From Ryuthela nishihirai (lineage: Eukaryota > Arthropoda > Arachnida > Araneae > Heptathelidae), in the NCBI GenBank assembly GCA_038380435.1, contig JAWZYU010000025.1:43284691-43348690 (forward strand): a stretch of 64,000 nucleotides of DNA, written 5' to 3'. Made by a program: the position numbers and the translations under genes. Of this stretch, positions 51,999 to 63,465 are shown piece by piece. Each line of letters opens with the position of its first letter. The first letter of the stretch is position 1. Under the pieces are notes generated by a model. That model searched no databases. It saw nothing but the letters and a program-made list of their open reading frames with translations, and had not been told where the DNA came from.

Positions 51999-54305
51999 AA
52001 TTCTAGAAGTAGTGGAATTCATATCTCCTTTACGAAAAAGAGACACCTAAAAATTCGTCTGAATCACAATTTGAGTCAATGAAATATTTTATGAACTCAC
52101 AATTTTTCGATTCAACTTGGTCTAAAATATCCATTGTAGTATGTGACGAACAGTTATTTATCTTTTAAACACTATGTTTTTATCAAATATCCATCCCCTT
52201 CTAAAAAGACTGACATTTACATTGCGTTGAAAAATTACCGATCTGCAGTCTAACATAAGCACTAAAAGTTTCAATCAAAACCAGATCTCTGATCTATAGT
52301 AATAATAATCAAGCTCCCGATCACATAAATCAAAGGGATACCTAATTTTCTCTTCATATTCCCTTCATAAAACATATCAAATAGTATATAAAAGTAATTT
52401 AGAAATATTAAAATTGTTTTAAATTGCAAAATATACTAAAATGAAGCAAAAACATATATAGCAGTATTTTCATGCAAATCATCAAAATCCGCCAATAAAA
52501 TTTTTTTCCCTTGGTGTCTGATTTCATTTGACTAAAAACAACAGATGGTCAGATTTTTGGTAAAACAATTGAATTCACATCTCACATTCGTAATGTGTGA
52601 ATCAGTCCGCAAATTGCTCAGCCCTCCCCCCCCCCCCAAAAAAAAACAAAAAAAACACATATATATTATTTTCAGCTCAGCTAAAAATCTGAAGAAAATT
52701 ATGAAAAGGGGCAGAGACAAATTTAGCCTCCTTTAAAAATCAGTGTATACCGATTCCCCCTACATTTCCCAGATAATTCCATTATTTATTATATCAGAAA
52801 AACCCTATTCTCTACAGGAGAGGTTCATAGATCAGTCATATGACCTAAACTGACTGACTGCTGATGAGCTGGCAATACAACACATAGCCACCATAGACTG
52901 GGAACATACCACACTACTAGCACGTGCATCCATTTATTATGGACCCATTTCAGGTGTTCAAATACAGATCATCCACAAGGCTATTAAATAATGCCCTTGT
53001 GCATCCCCACCTGCAACTGAGACACTGGAATAATCCTCCCCAACACGTGGAAAGTTCTTATTAGCCTTAACATAATCACATAATGTCACTTCACTGAAAA
53101 TTGAGGCTGTTCTTACTCCAAAAAGCTTCCGAGTTTACTCCTGAAAACTTTTCAGTATGCAAATAGTTGAAGGATAAAACTTCCAAATTTTATTGCTCAA
53201 TGACAAAGAACTTCCACTTATTTTAATTAAATGACATTTTTAATATATTTTCTACAAAATACAATTTTGTTAACCTACTAATTTACCAATTAATACTAAC
53301 AGTTTAATTGATTAAAAAATTAAATGATTGACTGTCGTAATAAAAAAACATTCTGAAATGTTCATAAAAGTTTTACATATTTGTACAAATGAGGAAAAGG
53401 AATGCAATTAATATCCATGACAAAACTCTGCACAATTTTTTAGAATTCCTTTGTTGTAGAGTCCTGAATGTCCTTGCTTCCACTCTTCTAGTGTTGTATT
53501 GTGACATATCAACCAAAATTGATGAAGCAAAGCCAACAAGGTTGCTGCAGCTATCAGTAAAGTATATGCAGCACTAACAAAACAAAGGGATATGCTAGAA
53601 AAGAAAACGTTTTCAGTAATAGTAACACATACAAAAAGAGAATGTCATTAAATTCAATTATAAGACAGACCAGCTTTTTATCCTTTCTTTGTAATGAGAA
53701 CAGTCCTTTAATGAGAACAGTCCTTTAAATGATATTTAATGTCAGGCAGGGCCGTGAAGACTGTATCCAGCTCCAGTCAAATTACAAAATTGCAACTAAT
53801 CATTTTTAATTTTGATATAACTTCAATATTTCTTAACAGTTTTAAATATTTCTAAATTAAAACTCAGCTTTATTCATTACCTTTTGCTCACCATTTACAA
53901 CAAAGAGCAGAACAGAAATTTCAAATCAGATCTGACTTACAAACATTAACAAAATAACACAAATAGTAAGGTGAAGCAGAAATACTTTTGCCCAAGAATT
54001 TAGATATCCCAGTAATAAAGTATCACAGGAAAACGTCTTGTAAACAAGAAACATTTGTTTCTTATCTATAGGGTTTTTTCTATGATACTTTATCACTGAA
54101 TTATTTATATAATGCTGTGAGCATGAGTTTCAAATATTACTACCATCATATGTGGCAGACTGGCTGTCCGATTGCTAATAATAGATGGTGCCACTAACGT
54201 ATCAACAAAAATTGCGTGAATGCTTATGTGTAACACTATTGAAGAAATGGTTAGCTTCTAGTGGTCTAGCAGTTATGATGCCCAGAATGTTTCTGGTATG
54301 GGGTA
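51999..54305. other. No gene seen, 2.3 kb
   Basis: AT-rich. A C-run followed by an A-run at about 52622-52650 is the only compositional oddity. Short open frames show no domain or splice context that I would defend. Confidence 0.45.
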
Positions 54306-55513
54306 GTAGGGGGTTTATCAAAATAATGGAAACACATACTGTAAGTAGAGAACATTTTATTAATAAGCTGTAGGCCCATTGCAGGTGTTCAAAACAGACA
54401 CAATTCGACATGGAATAGACTTATGCAAGTCATGCACATACGGTAATGGAATGTGGGACCATTCTTTCTGTAAAATATGGCCCAACTGTGCCAGTGATGC
54501 TGGAGGGGGGCAGTGTGATCTGACCTTGAGCGCCAGATATTCCCACATATGTTCAATAATATTGAAGTGGCCAGGGTAGCTGCTGTACCTCAGCCTCACG
54601 CTCTGAAAACCACAACTTGACACATTTTGCACAATGCATGGGTGCATTATCCACTGGAAACAAAGGACGGTGATTATGGAACAATGCCTGCAACATTGGG
54701 TGAGGTGGTTTCCAAGAATGGATTTGTACATTGCAGATGTGATACGACCCTGCAGAATAACTAATGGCCCTTAAGGAATGCCATGATATGATACCCCACA
54801 GCATCAGGGATACACATCCATGCTTCACAGTCAGAACCAAACAGTCACCAGATGTACACTCTACCAGTGGTGGGCAACAATGTGTAGCACGATTCATCAG
54901 ACCAGATGACACATTGCCAGTCTTTATGTGCTTTGCACCACCTTACATGTTTTGCTACATTGAAGTTGGTGGATTGCAGCATGGCCATAAATATCGGCAC
55001 AATGAAGTTCCCAATGAACTATTATGATGGAAACGGCATCATTCTGACTGGTGTTCAACTCTGCTGCTATTTGTGGTGCTATGGTCTTGTGCTTCCCTTG
55101 CACAATCTGTGCCAACGTTTGCCGATCCCTATCTGACAACTTCGTATGGTGTCCACAATTTTTATGTTTGGAGGCAATGCCTTGTCTGTTTTGATGGTAG
55201 CCATAATCTTCAATACAGTTCCTCATGTACAGTACCTCTTACCTACTATTTCTGCTGTTCTGGTTACTGAAGCTCCTGCAAAGATGCACACCAAAGATCA
55301 TGCTTTTTTGGAGGTCACTGAGATCTGATATTGTTGACAATTATACCAAAATAGCTGTTTCACCTGTGGCACTGCTATGTGATAGCCAACATTGTACTTC
55401 TCCCCTTTATATACCTCATATCACAGATGATGTCATCCCTGTGATATGCATATGGCGCATTGCATGTACTCCAATCACTGTCGGTGTTTCCATTATTTTG
55501 ATAAACCCCTGTA
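54306..55513 (-). mobile_element. Tc1-type transposon, complete ends, dead
   Basis: About 1.2 kb between terminal inverted repeats GGGGTTTATCAAAATAATGG at the left (about 54309-54335) and their complement at the right (55484-55511), with TA at each end. Length and ends fit a whole Tc1 element with the transposase on the minus strand. Confidence 0.88.
54360..55226 (-). pseudogene. Tc1 transposase (DD34E type), broken
   Basis: Three minus-strand frames cover it. The N-terminal DNA-binding part is 55226-54924 (GHHTKLSDRDRQTLAQIV). The central catalytic part contains CVSLMLWGIISWHSL and VDNAPMHCAK (second Asp). The C-terminal part has PGHFNIIEHMWEYL, where Glu of the IEH motif is the third catalytic residue. 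Frameshifts separate the parts and the first catalytic Asp region is damaged. Confidence 0.87.
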
Positions 55514-56475
55514 TATAGCAAGAGAACAACCTCTGAAAAGATAATTTTTGATTCAAAATCTCAGATCATGATAAATGAACTTTAGAGCTGAAAAACGCCG
55601 CTCAACACTGGCTGTAAAGCAGGTTAATTAAGAACTATATTTATTAAACTCTTCACAAATTTTTCACTCAGAGTATATTAAAATACAAAACTGAAAATGC
55701 AATACTTGTTTGCCAATTTATCAATAATATGATAGGTGAGAGAATCTCCCTCTCCAAAACGAACCATATTGCTCACTTTGCAGTACACTGAAGGAGCTCT
55801 CGTTCTTATTGCTTCTGCAGTTAAATTTTATCAATTCCACATGGAAGAAAATGCGATTTTCATGTAACATTCAAAAGTGCATTTGGAATGGAAATGACGA
55901 GTTTTAAAGTTTTTTTTTTTATTAATTGCAGACTCATATCCTTTAAAATTAGAAAGAAATTAAACTAATCACCATACACAAAAACCTCTCTGGTTGAAAA
56001 ACCAAACAACTGATTATTATGGACAAAAAGAAATATGATAAACAAATTAAGAAAACTATAAAAGATTTAAATTGTAACCATTGCTTAAGGATCCTATCCT
56101 TATGGTTGATGTATGCTGAGGAGGTTAAGGAATGACCTGTTCTTGCCAACTGAGTTAAAGCAAGTAAACATATACCCAGCAGTCCCAAAATTATTTGTAA
56201 AGATTAACTAACATAAACAAATTTCCCATCCTTACCCTTATTTTCTAAGAGGAAAGCACTAACCTATAACTTAGAAAGTGCTCTTCAACTTCTTTAGCCA
56301 TTAGTTTCCCATACAACATATATATTAAAATCCTGCCATGAAGAACTAGAAATTACTAGAAATATTCCTATCAAAATCACATTGCTTGTATCCTAGCACT
56401 CTGGTGCTTGATGCAGTAATGTGACTTGATTAAATGATTGGAGACTGCCAGACCCACAGTACAGCAACATGTTTT
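55514..56475. other. No gene seen
   Basis: AT-rich; no supportable feature. Confidence 0.5.
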
Positions 56476-56660
56476 AATGAATATTTATTCACTATCAAGC
56501 TGTTTTTTAAAGAACAGGAGAAGATGGGTATAGATGAAAAATTGTCTTGAACTGGGTAGGATCTGAACCCACGACCTCCTGATGACGTGGTGCTCTGACC
56601 ACTGAGCTACTGGCTGCTGATTAATCTCTCATCTACTACCGTTATGCTACTGATATAATT
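56476..56660 (-). mobile_element. SINE-C copy
   Basis: Minus-strand tRNA-like head (A box GTAGCTCAGTGGTCAGAGCA, B box GTGGGTTCAGATCC), preceded on the plus strand by the element's 3' part GAAAAATTGTCTTG. A preceding ~60-bp stretch (TTAATGAATATTTATTCACT..) is repeated 390 bp downstream at 56866. Confidence 0.75.
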
Positions 56661-56865
56661 TTAATAATCTCACATGAGATCACTAAAATGAATGATCATG
56701 AATGCAACAGATTTATTCTATTTCTTCAGAGCCATCCTGGTCATGTGCACACAACCAGCCACCTGGTTGCTATTTTTTCGTGAGAAAATCTGAATCTGCC
56801 TCACCTTTGGTTTGATCAGTAACACCTTGTATTTAGACAAAAGAATTCATTGCTCGTCATTGATT

Positions 56866-56975
56866 TAATGAATATTTATCCACTATCAAGCTGTTTTTTA
56901 AGTAACAGGAGAAGATGGGTATAGAGGAAAAATTGTCTTGAACGGATGGGATCTGAACCCATGTTGTTGTACTGT
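56866..56975 (-). mobile_element. SINE-C partial copy, duplicated flank
   Basis: Repeats the flank and 3' part of the previous copy (CTATCAAGCTGTTTTTTAA.. GAGGAAAAATTGTCTTGAAC) and stops in the B-box region (GGGATCTGAACCCA). Confidence 0.7.
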
Positions 56976-57019
56976 GATCCTGGCACCACATCCAAGTCAC
57001 ACCAAGTCCAGACTTTTCA

Positions 57020-57385
57020 CCAGTTGTTGTTTACCATTGTCAAGCCTGAAAATGGTAGCTAGGCATAAACTGGGAGAGCTGTGTACCAATCCCCAGTGAT
57101 GGTGCACAGAAACGTACAGATCTAGCACCTAATATCTGACCCCACTTTCTCGTGGTGCAGGCCTTTAGTACCTTTCACGAGATATTCTCTTTTGGAAGGG
57201 AATGGATGAGGTGGGCTGCCAGATCAGCATGACCTATTGATCTGGTCAACTTCACAGGGTCTGTGCTGACCATTCACACCCATTAGACTGGACTGCTTTA
57301 TGGCTTTGAGCTTGAGTATGGATCCTGGACTTGCGGCACTAGTGAGCCTCTGCTGAGAGAGAATCTGCCACTGTGTTTGTATTAA
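57020..57385 (-). mobile_element. RTE 5' region, inverted (copy B)
   Basis: Reverse complement of copy A 48480-48910 (CTAGGCATAAACTGG.. near 57060; GGATCCTGGACTTG.. near 57320). It lies head to head with the forward RTE coding region that starts at about 57465. Confidence 0.8.
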
Positions 57386-57904
57386 TGAAAAATTTATTAC
57401 AGCAAAATTAAAAATAATTAAAGACTTGGATACTATTTGTTGTTACACCCTTCTTGTTTGCCAATCCCATCACAGAGGACTCTGATGAGAACGAGAAGGA
57501 TAAATTTTACAAACAGTTTCAGGATATTATGAATTCGGTGAAGAAAGTTGATATTTCTCTTGTGCTAGGGGGCTTCAATGCTAAAGTTGGCACTGATTCT
57601 GACCTTTGGCATTGGTAGTGGCAATGTGAAACATCTCCTACAGATAAGAAATTTAATGGTTTGTGAATAACTAACATATATACTACAAACACCAGGACAT
57701 TTATAAATACACACGGGTTTCACCTGATGGGTAGCACAGGAATATGATAGATTATATTTTAATTAACAGCAAATTGGCTAGTTCAGTTAGGACTACCAGA
57801 TAATACAGAGGAGCTGAAATTGGGTCTGACCATTATATGGTCAAAAGTGTCTTGCAACTGAAGCTTAAGAAGTGTTATTCTAAGGTTAAGAAAATTACCA
57901 TTAA

Positions 57905-58005
57905 TGCCATAACGGCTGAATTTAAAACTGACTCGTCCAAATAGTGCTATTCCATTGTCTTTGCTACCCTTTATCCTCTTCTGAAATTTACTGGGTGCAA
58001 AAGGG
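57905..58005. mobile_element. 101-bp insertion between duplicated TTAA sites
   Basis: Alignment of copies A and B shows 101 extra bp between TTAA at 57901-57904 and TTAA at 58006-58009. The right end reads AAAGGGTTAA like the MITEs at 37268 and 44253. The left end (TTAATGCC) is not symmetrical, so the element is probably truncated or decayed. Confidence 0.5.
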
Positions 58006-59092
58006 TTAACACTAAAGGTTTGAAAGATCCAGATGTACAAGAAGCATACCATGATAGACTACTTAGTCATTATGACAATTGTGGTTTGTTTACTGCTGAA
58101 GTTGGGAAAGAATGGGATCAGTTTAAACAGGCATTTCTTGAAACCAACAGTACTCTTTTGGGTAAAAGGGAACAGAGGAAACAAAATTATTTGAGTGATA
58201 AGGCTATGAAACTTATTTCTGAAAGAAGGAAGTGCAGGATTAATATGAATTAACACCCTACTAGTCCTAACAGAGGCATTACAATGATCTTAATTAAAGT
58301 GTAAAGGATCAGTTAACAGTTGATAAGAATCTTTGCCTTGATAGCTTGGCTGACAAAACTGAAGAAGCAGTTAGACAGCACAATGGCAGGGGGTTGTACC
58401 AAATTATTAATGTTTTATGTGGGAAGAAACAGACAGTTACACATGGATTGAGGGATAAATATAGATTCTGTGATGGCTAGGTTGGCTGAGCATTTCAGAG
58501 ATGTTCTAAACAATGTAATTATTTCTCTCCTATTGTTTATATATATTGTTATATATATGAGGATGGAAGCATTACTAGCTTTAACGATGGCCATAAATCA
58601 CATTACAAAGGCACTTTGGCTATCACTACATTAAAACTTCATAAATCTCCTGGGGTGGATGAAAATCACCACTGAAATGCTCAGAGCTGGAAACATTTGT
58701 GTTGTCACATGGATGACTGAAATTTTGAAAAAAATTTATGATAAAGGTGTTGTTCCTAAGGACTTTTCCTAGAGCTATTATATCACTATTTCTTTTTTTT
58801 ATAAAAGGTGATTATAGTTCTTGTGTTAATTACAGGGGAATTAGTTTACTTTTTGTTCCAGATACAGTTCTTTACATGATTATACTTAATAGAATTAAGA
58901 ATTTGGTTGATGGACAACTTCATGATTGTGTGGATTCAGAAGTGGTAGGGGTTGTATAGATTAAATATTTTCACTTAGGCAGATTCTTGAGAAATGTTTA
59001 GTTACAGAAACTTGTGGTGTACTAGATTTATTGATTTCAAAAAGGCTTTGACTCTGTCGATCAACATAATTTGTGGCTGATTGTTAGATCAT

Positions 59093-59150
59093 ATGGAATA
59101 TCTGACAAGCTAGTATAATAACACTAACTAACTTGTCAGATATTCCAGTC
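59093..59150. repeat. Local inverted duplication in RTE copy B
   Basis: ATATCTGACAAGCTAGT is followed within 20 bp by its inverse AACTAACTTGTCAGATAT. Copy A has only one of these strings (ACCTGACAAGTTAGTTAAC at 50963), so the second arose by a local inverted copying event. Confidence 0.75.
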
Positions 59151-59175
59151 TAGTAGGATAAGCTCTCTATAATAA

Positions 59176-59859
59176 TAGATAATTAATAAACTCAACCAAT
59201 TAGGCATATATCAAATAAATTGCCACTCTTTAAGTTGGTTCAAAATTTCAGAGGAAAAATTGTCTTCAGCCAGGTGGGATACGAACCCACGACCTCCTGA
59301 TAAAATTTCAGGTGCTCTGGACCTCTGAGCTACCGGCTGCCAATCAAGATTTCCTCTAATTGATGTTATGAACTTTCTCAACCTACCTTACATAATATGT
59401 AGGGAGCGTTCAGACAATTTTTCACCACAAGCGGCTTATTAATGCCTTTATTTAGATGGTATGCATGTCTTACAAGTATGCAATTGTATAGATAATTAAT
59501 AAACTCAACCTATTAGGTATATATCAAATAAATTACCACTCTTTAAGTTGATTCAATTGTTTTTACAAATTATCTATACAATTGCATACTTGTAAGACAT
59601 GCATTCCATTTAAATAGAGGCATTAATAAGCAACTTGTGGTTAAAAATTGCCTGAACGCTCCCTACATGTTATGTAAGGTAGGTTGAGAAAGTTTATAAC
59701 ATCAATTAGAGGAAATCTTGATTGATGGCTGGTAGCTCAGTGGTCCAGAGCACCTGACATGTTATCAGGAAGTCGTGGGTTCATATCACACCTTGCTCAA
59801 GACAATTTTTCCTCTGAAAATTTTAATCAACTTAAAGAGTGGTAATTTATTTGATATAT
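59176..59859. mobile_element. 684-bp foldback insertion with SINE-C in both arms
   Basis: Inserted in RTE copy B with an exact 11-bp target duplication CTCTATAATAA (59165-59175 and 59860-59870). Left arm about 59180-59490 and right arm about 59565-59859 are reverse complements with scattered mismatches. Each arm contains a SINE-C tRNA-like head (minus strand near 59250-59345, plus strand near 59725-59820). The 75-bp spacer repeats part of the arm end (AATTAATAAACTCAACC). Confidence 0.85.
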
Positions 59860-59871
59860 CTCTATAATAAC

Positions 59872-60000
59872 ACTATTAGACAGCCTAATTTCAGTCTTCA
59901 GGTGTTCATGCCTATTTTTCCACACCCTCCATAGATTCTTAAAAGGACCAGTAACAATTCCTATTATTCTATTTATCTCATGCCACATCAGTCAGCCGAG
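59872..60000 (-). mobile_element. RTE fragment, inverted 3' part of copy B
   Basis: Reverse complement of copy A about 51400-51530 (TTAGACAGCCTAATTTCAGT.. and CCATAGATTCTTAAAAG). It shows that the 3' part of copy B is inverted relative to its coding region. Confidence 0.75.
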
Positions 60001-61015
60001 ACAAGAATTGGAAAGAGACAGATAATTAGCTTATTTTAAATACGTTGATTGCAGAAAATGCAGTAGGTGCAAAACTTCAGTTTACCATAAAAACATATGC
60101 ACTGAATATTAGCACAGTTGATTCCACCCACCCTGTTATTTATAAACAAGTAGAATTCAATGCTTACTCTATAAGAGCTCACAGATATCACTTTATCCAT
60201 CTGTTTTTAAACAAGGAAATAAAATTTATACAAAAGGACAACACACCTCAATGTCTCAATATCAATAGGTAACAATGCAAATCTCTAATAGTGAACTGGG
60301 ATAAAAAACACATTGATGTTTATATATATGACTAAAAAAAGGTTTGTAAATCACAGAGCAAGCTATTTTTGAATTGTGATCAGTCACACAAAAAATTAAT
60401 GTTAGAACTTTTTCTTTTTGCCAAATAATGGAATAAATTATGGCATGCTAAATGTCAAATTAATCAGCATTTAATTCTGGATATTATGAAAATAAAATTT
60501 CTAACAAAAACAAAAGGCATTTAATTTCAACAGGACTCTTTTAGAATCACATAGCAAAATATGCATCAGACAATAAAAATTGATTTAAGAAAACATTAAT
60601 TATAATGTGTATTCTAGAACAGCTATTTATTTATGAATAAAAGAAAAATAACCCAGAAAATTACTCTTTTTGCAATTTTTTTTCAGTACTATACTATGAG
60701 AAAAGTCCATGCTTTTTCACCAACTGTGCTGAGTAAAATAAAAAGTCAACTTTAGAATTTTATTCAAAAAGTAACCAACCAACAGAAATAGATCGTATTA
60801 TGCACCAAATTAAACAGAATTCTAAATTTTAAAATAATAAAAAAAATTACAAAAATTTACCAACATATTAATTTTAATATCTTTCTCACAGTGATAAAGT
60901 AAAAAAAAAACAGACCTGACTACACAATCAAGACTTAATTTTGGAAAACCTGATGAATAAAAACAATTAAATTATATATCAGTGAAAAAGAAACTATAAA
61001 TAATAAGATATTTAC
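60001..61015. other. No gene seen
   Basis: AT-rich, about 1 kb, no feature. It would be intronic if the exon at 61016-61234 is real. Confidence 0.45.
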
Positions 61016-61234
61016 CTGCATGAATTTTATTTTTTCTTATAATTCTTTTCAGTATGGTAAATTTTAAAACATTGGCCAGTGTTACACAATGTGACTTGGC
61101 ACTGCTCCTTTTCATGGGAGTTTTCAGTTCTGACAGTGGAGCACACAACATACTTTTTTCTGGGCTGATGTTTTCGGCTGGAGTTTTCTTAACAAATGCT
61201 GTCATATTAGCCTGAAACTTAAGGATGGGTTGCT
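61016..61234 (-). CDS. Possible host exon, protein unidentified
   Basis: A frame of about 70 codons bounded by splice-like sites. The acceptor is either TTAACACTCAG/AG (exon start 61234) or AAGTTTCAG/GC (61211); the donor is ATGCAG/GTAAATATC at 61015. The peptide has no transposon look: a basic, Ser/Pro-containing start (VKKTPAENISPEKSML, with SP and TP sites), PLSELKTPMKRSSAKSH, then a helix LANVLKFTILKRIIRKNK. It might belong to a nuclear protein with kinase-target sites. I do not recognise the family. No partner exon was found in the window; RTE copy C lies just upstream. Confidence 0.35.
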
Positions 61235-61520
61235 CTGAGTGTTAAGTTGGTCATTTTCCTTCTTCCAGCAGCTCCTTGAGCAAAGTGACACAAAGTTGAT
61301 AGTGACTAGTTTTTCAACTGGCTTCTCTGAACAAAATATATGCATTAACAAACATAGCCAAGTTAAATTACATGAAAAAAATAATTTTTTCCACCATTTC
61401 CCGTATCTGCATTTAAATGTGTAATACAGCAAAAGTTGATCAGAGCAATACACATTTCCCATCTGGAAATTGTAGTCTACAACATAGTTTGGTTTCAAAA
61501 CAACATTTTTTAAGGTATTT

Positions 61521-63150
61521 ACATCATCATCGTCATGGCTAGCCCAGCTAGCCATGACAGAATCCTCACCTTCTATAACCTTACCTTGTTTATCCTTCAA
61601 TCCCTGTATACCTGTCCATTTTCTATTACACAAAACATTAACTATCTGGTACTGCTCTCTGCTGTTGTGCTGTCTAACTGCTTCCTCGGCTTTGTCAGCC
61701 AAGCCATCAAGCCAAAGATTCTTATCAGCAGCTAACTGATCCTTTACACGTTTATTAAGCTCTCTGTAATGCTTTCTATTAGGACTAGTAGGGTATTGAT
61801 TAAGGACATTCCTGCAGTTCTTTCTTTCTGAAATAAGCTCAAGTGCCTTATCACTCAAATAATTTTGCCTCCTCTGCTCTTTTTTCCCTAAAAGTGTATT
61901 GTTAGTTTCCAAAAAAGCCTGTTTAAAATGGTCCCATTCTTCCTCAACTTCAGTAGTAAGCAAACCATGACTGTCATAATGACTAAGTAACCTATCACGG
62001 TAAACTTTAGCTATAACTGGGTCTTTCAGAGCTTCAGTATTAAAGGTAAAATTTTTAGCACTAGCACAATACTTTTTAAGTTTAAGTTGCAAGACACTTT
62101 TAAAAAGATAATGGTCAGATCCAATTTCAGCTCCCCTATATGACCTGGTATTCCTAACAGAACTAGCCCATTTGCTGTTAATCAATATGTAATCAATCAT
62201 ATTCTTATGCAGCCCATCTGGTGAAACCCATGTGTACTTATGTATGTCACGGTGTTTGTAATAAGTGTTAGTTATTCTGAAACCATTGAGTTTACTTACC
62301 TGTAGGAGACATTGCCATTGCAGCTACCAATACCAAAAGGGCCTATCACCCTTCCCCAAAGGTCAGAGTCAGTACCAACTTTGGCATTGAAGTCACCTAG
62401 AAGTAAGGTAGGGTAATATCTCCTTTTTTGACAGAATTCAAAATATCCTGAAGTTGTTCATAAAACGTATCCTTCTCATCCTCATCGGCATCCTCAGTGG
62501 GGGCATAACAGCAGATAACATTCAAGTCTTTAACGCTTGTCTGAAATTTTGCTGTAAGAAACCTTTCATTAATGCACTCATATCCTAGAAGAGCATCACT
62601 AGCGTGTCTGCTGAGAAGCAGACCCATGCCTTGTTGTTTATTATCATTCCTCCCTGAAAAGAGAAATTTAAGATTATTTTTAAGAAGTTGACCTTTATTA
62701 GGTCTGTAAATGGTAGCTAGGTAGTCACTGGAAGGAGAGCTATGCACTAATCCCCTGTGATGATGTAAAGAATCGGCCAGGCCTAGCACCTAACGTCCGA
62801 TCCGGCCTTCTCGTGGTGCAGACCGTTAGTACCTTTCAAAAGAGATACTCTCTTGTGGAAGTGAACGGAAGGGGAGGGCTGCCAGATTAGTTTGGCCTAC
62901 TGATCTGGACAACTCTGGCTACTTCCTGGTGCTGACCAAATAAACCTACTGGACAGGACTGAATTATGGCTCTGAGCTTGATTATGGATCCTGAATTTGC
63001 TGCACTGGTGAGCTTCTGTGGAGGGAAAATCTTCTGCTGTGTTTTCTGTATGTTTGTGGGTTGACAGCCCCAAGTGAATAGATTCACAGGATATGTTTAT
63101 CAGCTGGTGGATAATCCTGAGCAGAGGTCATCGCAGGCACCTGAACTCTT
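61521..63150 (-). mobile_element. RTE-type LINE copy C, internally deleted and rearranged
   Basis: Reading on the minus strand, the 5' region (63146 to about 62700, equivalent to copy A 48419-48910) joins directly to the endonuclease (62690, equivalent to 49285). The coding part continues to about 61560 (equivalent to 50350) and jumps to the 3' tail, ending in GATGATGATG at 61521-61531. The segment equivalent to 48920-49275 is missing here and lies outside in opposite orientation at 63155-63465. At the deletion joint is a perfect palindrome, GTCATGGCTAGC-CCA-GCTAGCCATGAC (61532-61558). Confidence 0.82.
61550..62690 (-). pseudogene. RTE endonuclease-linker coding remnant (copy C)
   Basis: Two frames. 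The first, 62690-62397, is LKNNLKFLF.. MGLLLSRHASDALLGYEC.. VICCYAPTED, broken at the GDFNA motif. The second starts at 62200 (IDYILINSKWASSVRNTRSY, GSDHYLF) and runs in one frame through NQYPTSPNRKHYRELNKRV to the deletion. Longest uninterrupted RTE frame in the window. The reverse transcriptase is absent, so it could move only with help. Confidence 0.85.
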
Positions 63151-63154
63151 TGCT

Positions 63155-63465
63155 TCTACTGGCATCATCAAATCTTACATTGGGGGAAGTCTTCCAGTGG
63201 ATGGCTTCAGCCTTTAGTGGTGGGGGAACGGGTCTTTGCCCCATATCTGCGATTAGGGGGCTGTTTGATATTGTCGCCATTTCCTCTCTCAATAAACATA
63301 GTTTCTTTAAACATCCCACTAACCATTTTCTCTCCATAGGTAGTTGGAATGTGAGGACTCTGCACAGAGCTTTTTCTCTTGATGTCCTCACAGAAGAATT
63401 CCACCATTATAATTTAGATATTCTCGGCTCGCACGAGACCAGATGGACAGATAAAGGTCAGCCAA
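63155..63465 (+). mobile_element. RTE segment in opposite orientation to copy C
   Basis: Equivalent to copy A 48928-49275: GGCATCATCAA.., TGGCTTCAGCCTTTAGTGG, then WNVRTLHRAFSLDVLTEEFH and HETRWTDKG. It is exactly the part missing inside copy C. Confidence 0.82.

Larger units (their letters stand above)
57465..59170 (+). pseudogene. RTE-type LINE copy B, forward part, dead
   Basis: Follows copy A from the endonuclease (DFNAKVGTDSDLW equivalent near 57570) through the linker region (58020-58253: KDPDVQEAYHDRLLSHYD) into the reverse transcriptase (58738-58959: NYRGISLLFVPDTVLYMI) and DFKKAFDSVD near 59035. Stops and small deletions are frequent. It is interrupted by a TTAA-flanked 101-bp insert (57905-58005) and by the foldback element at 59176. 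Confidence 0.85.

Noticed and set aside
52790..53060. Possible coding exon in a moderately GC-rich patch
   Set aside because: Stops in all frames within short distances and no splice sites or homology that I could recognise.
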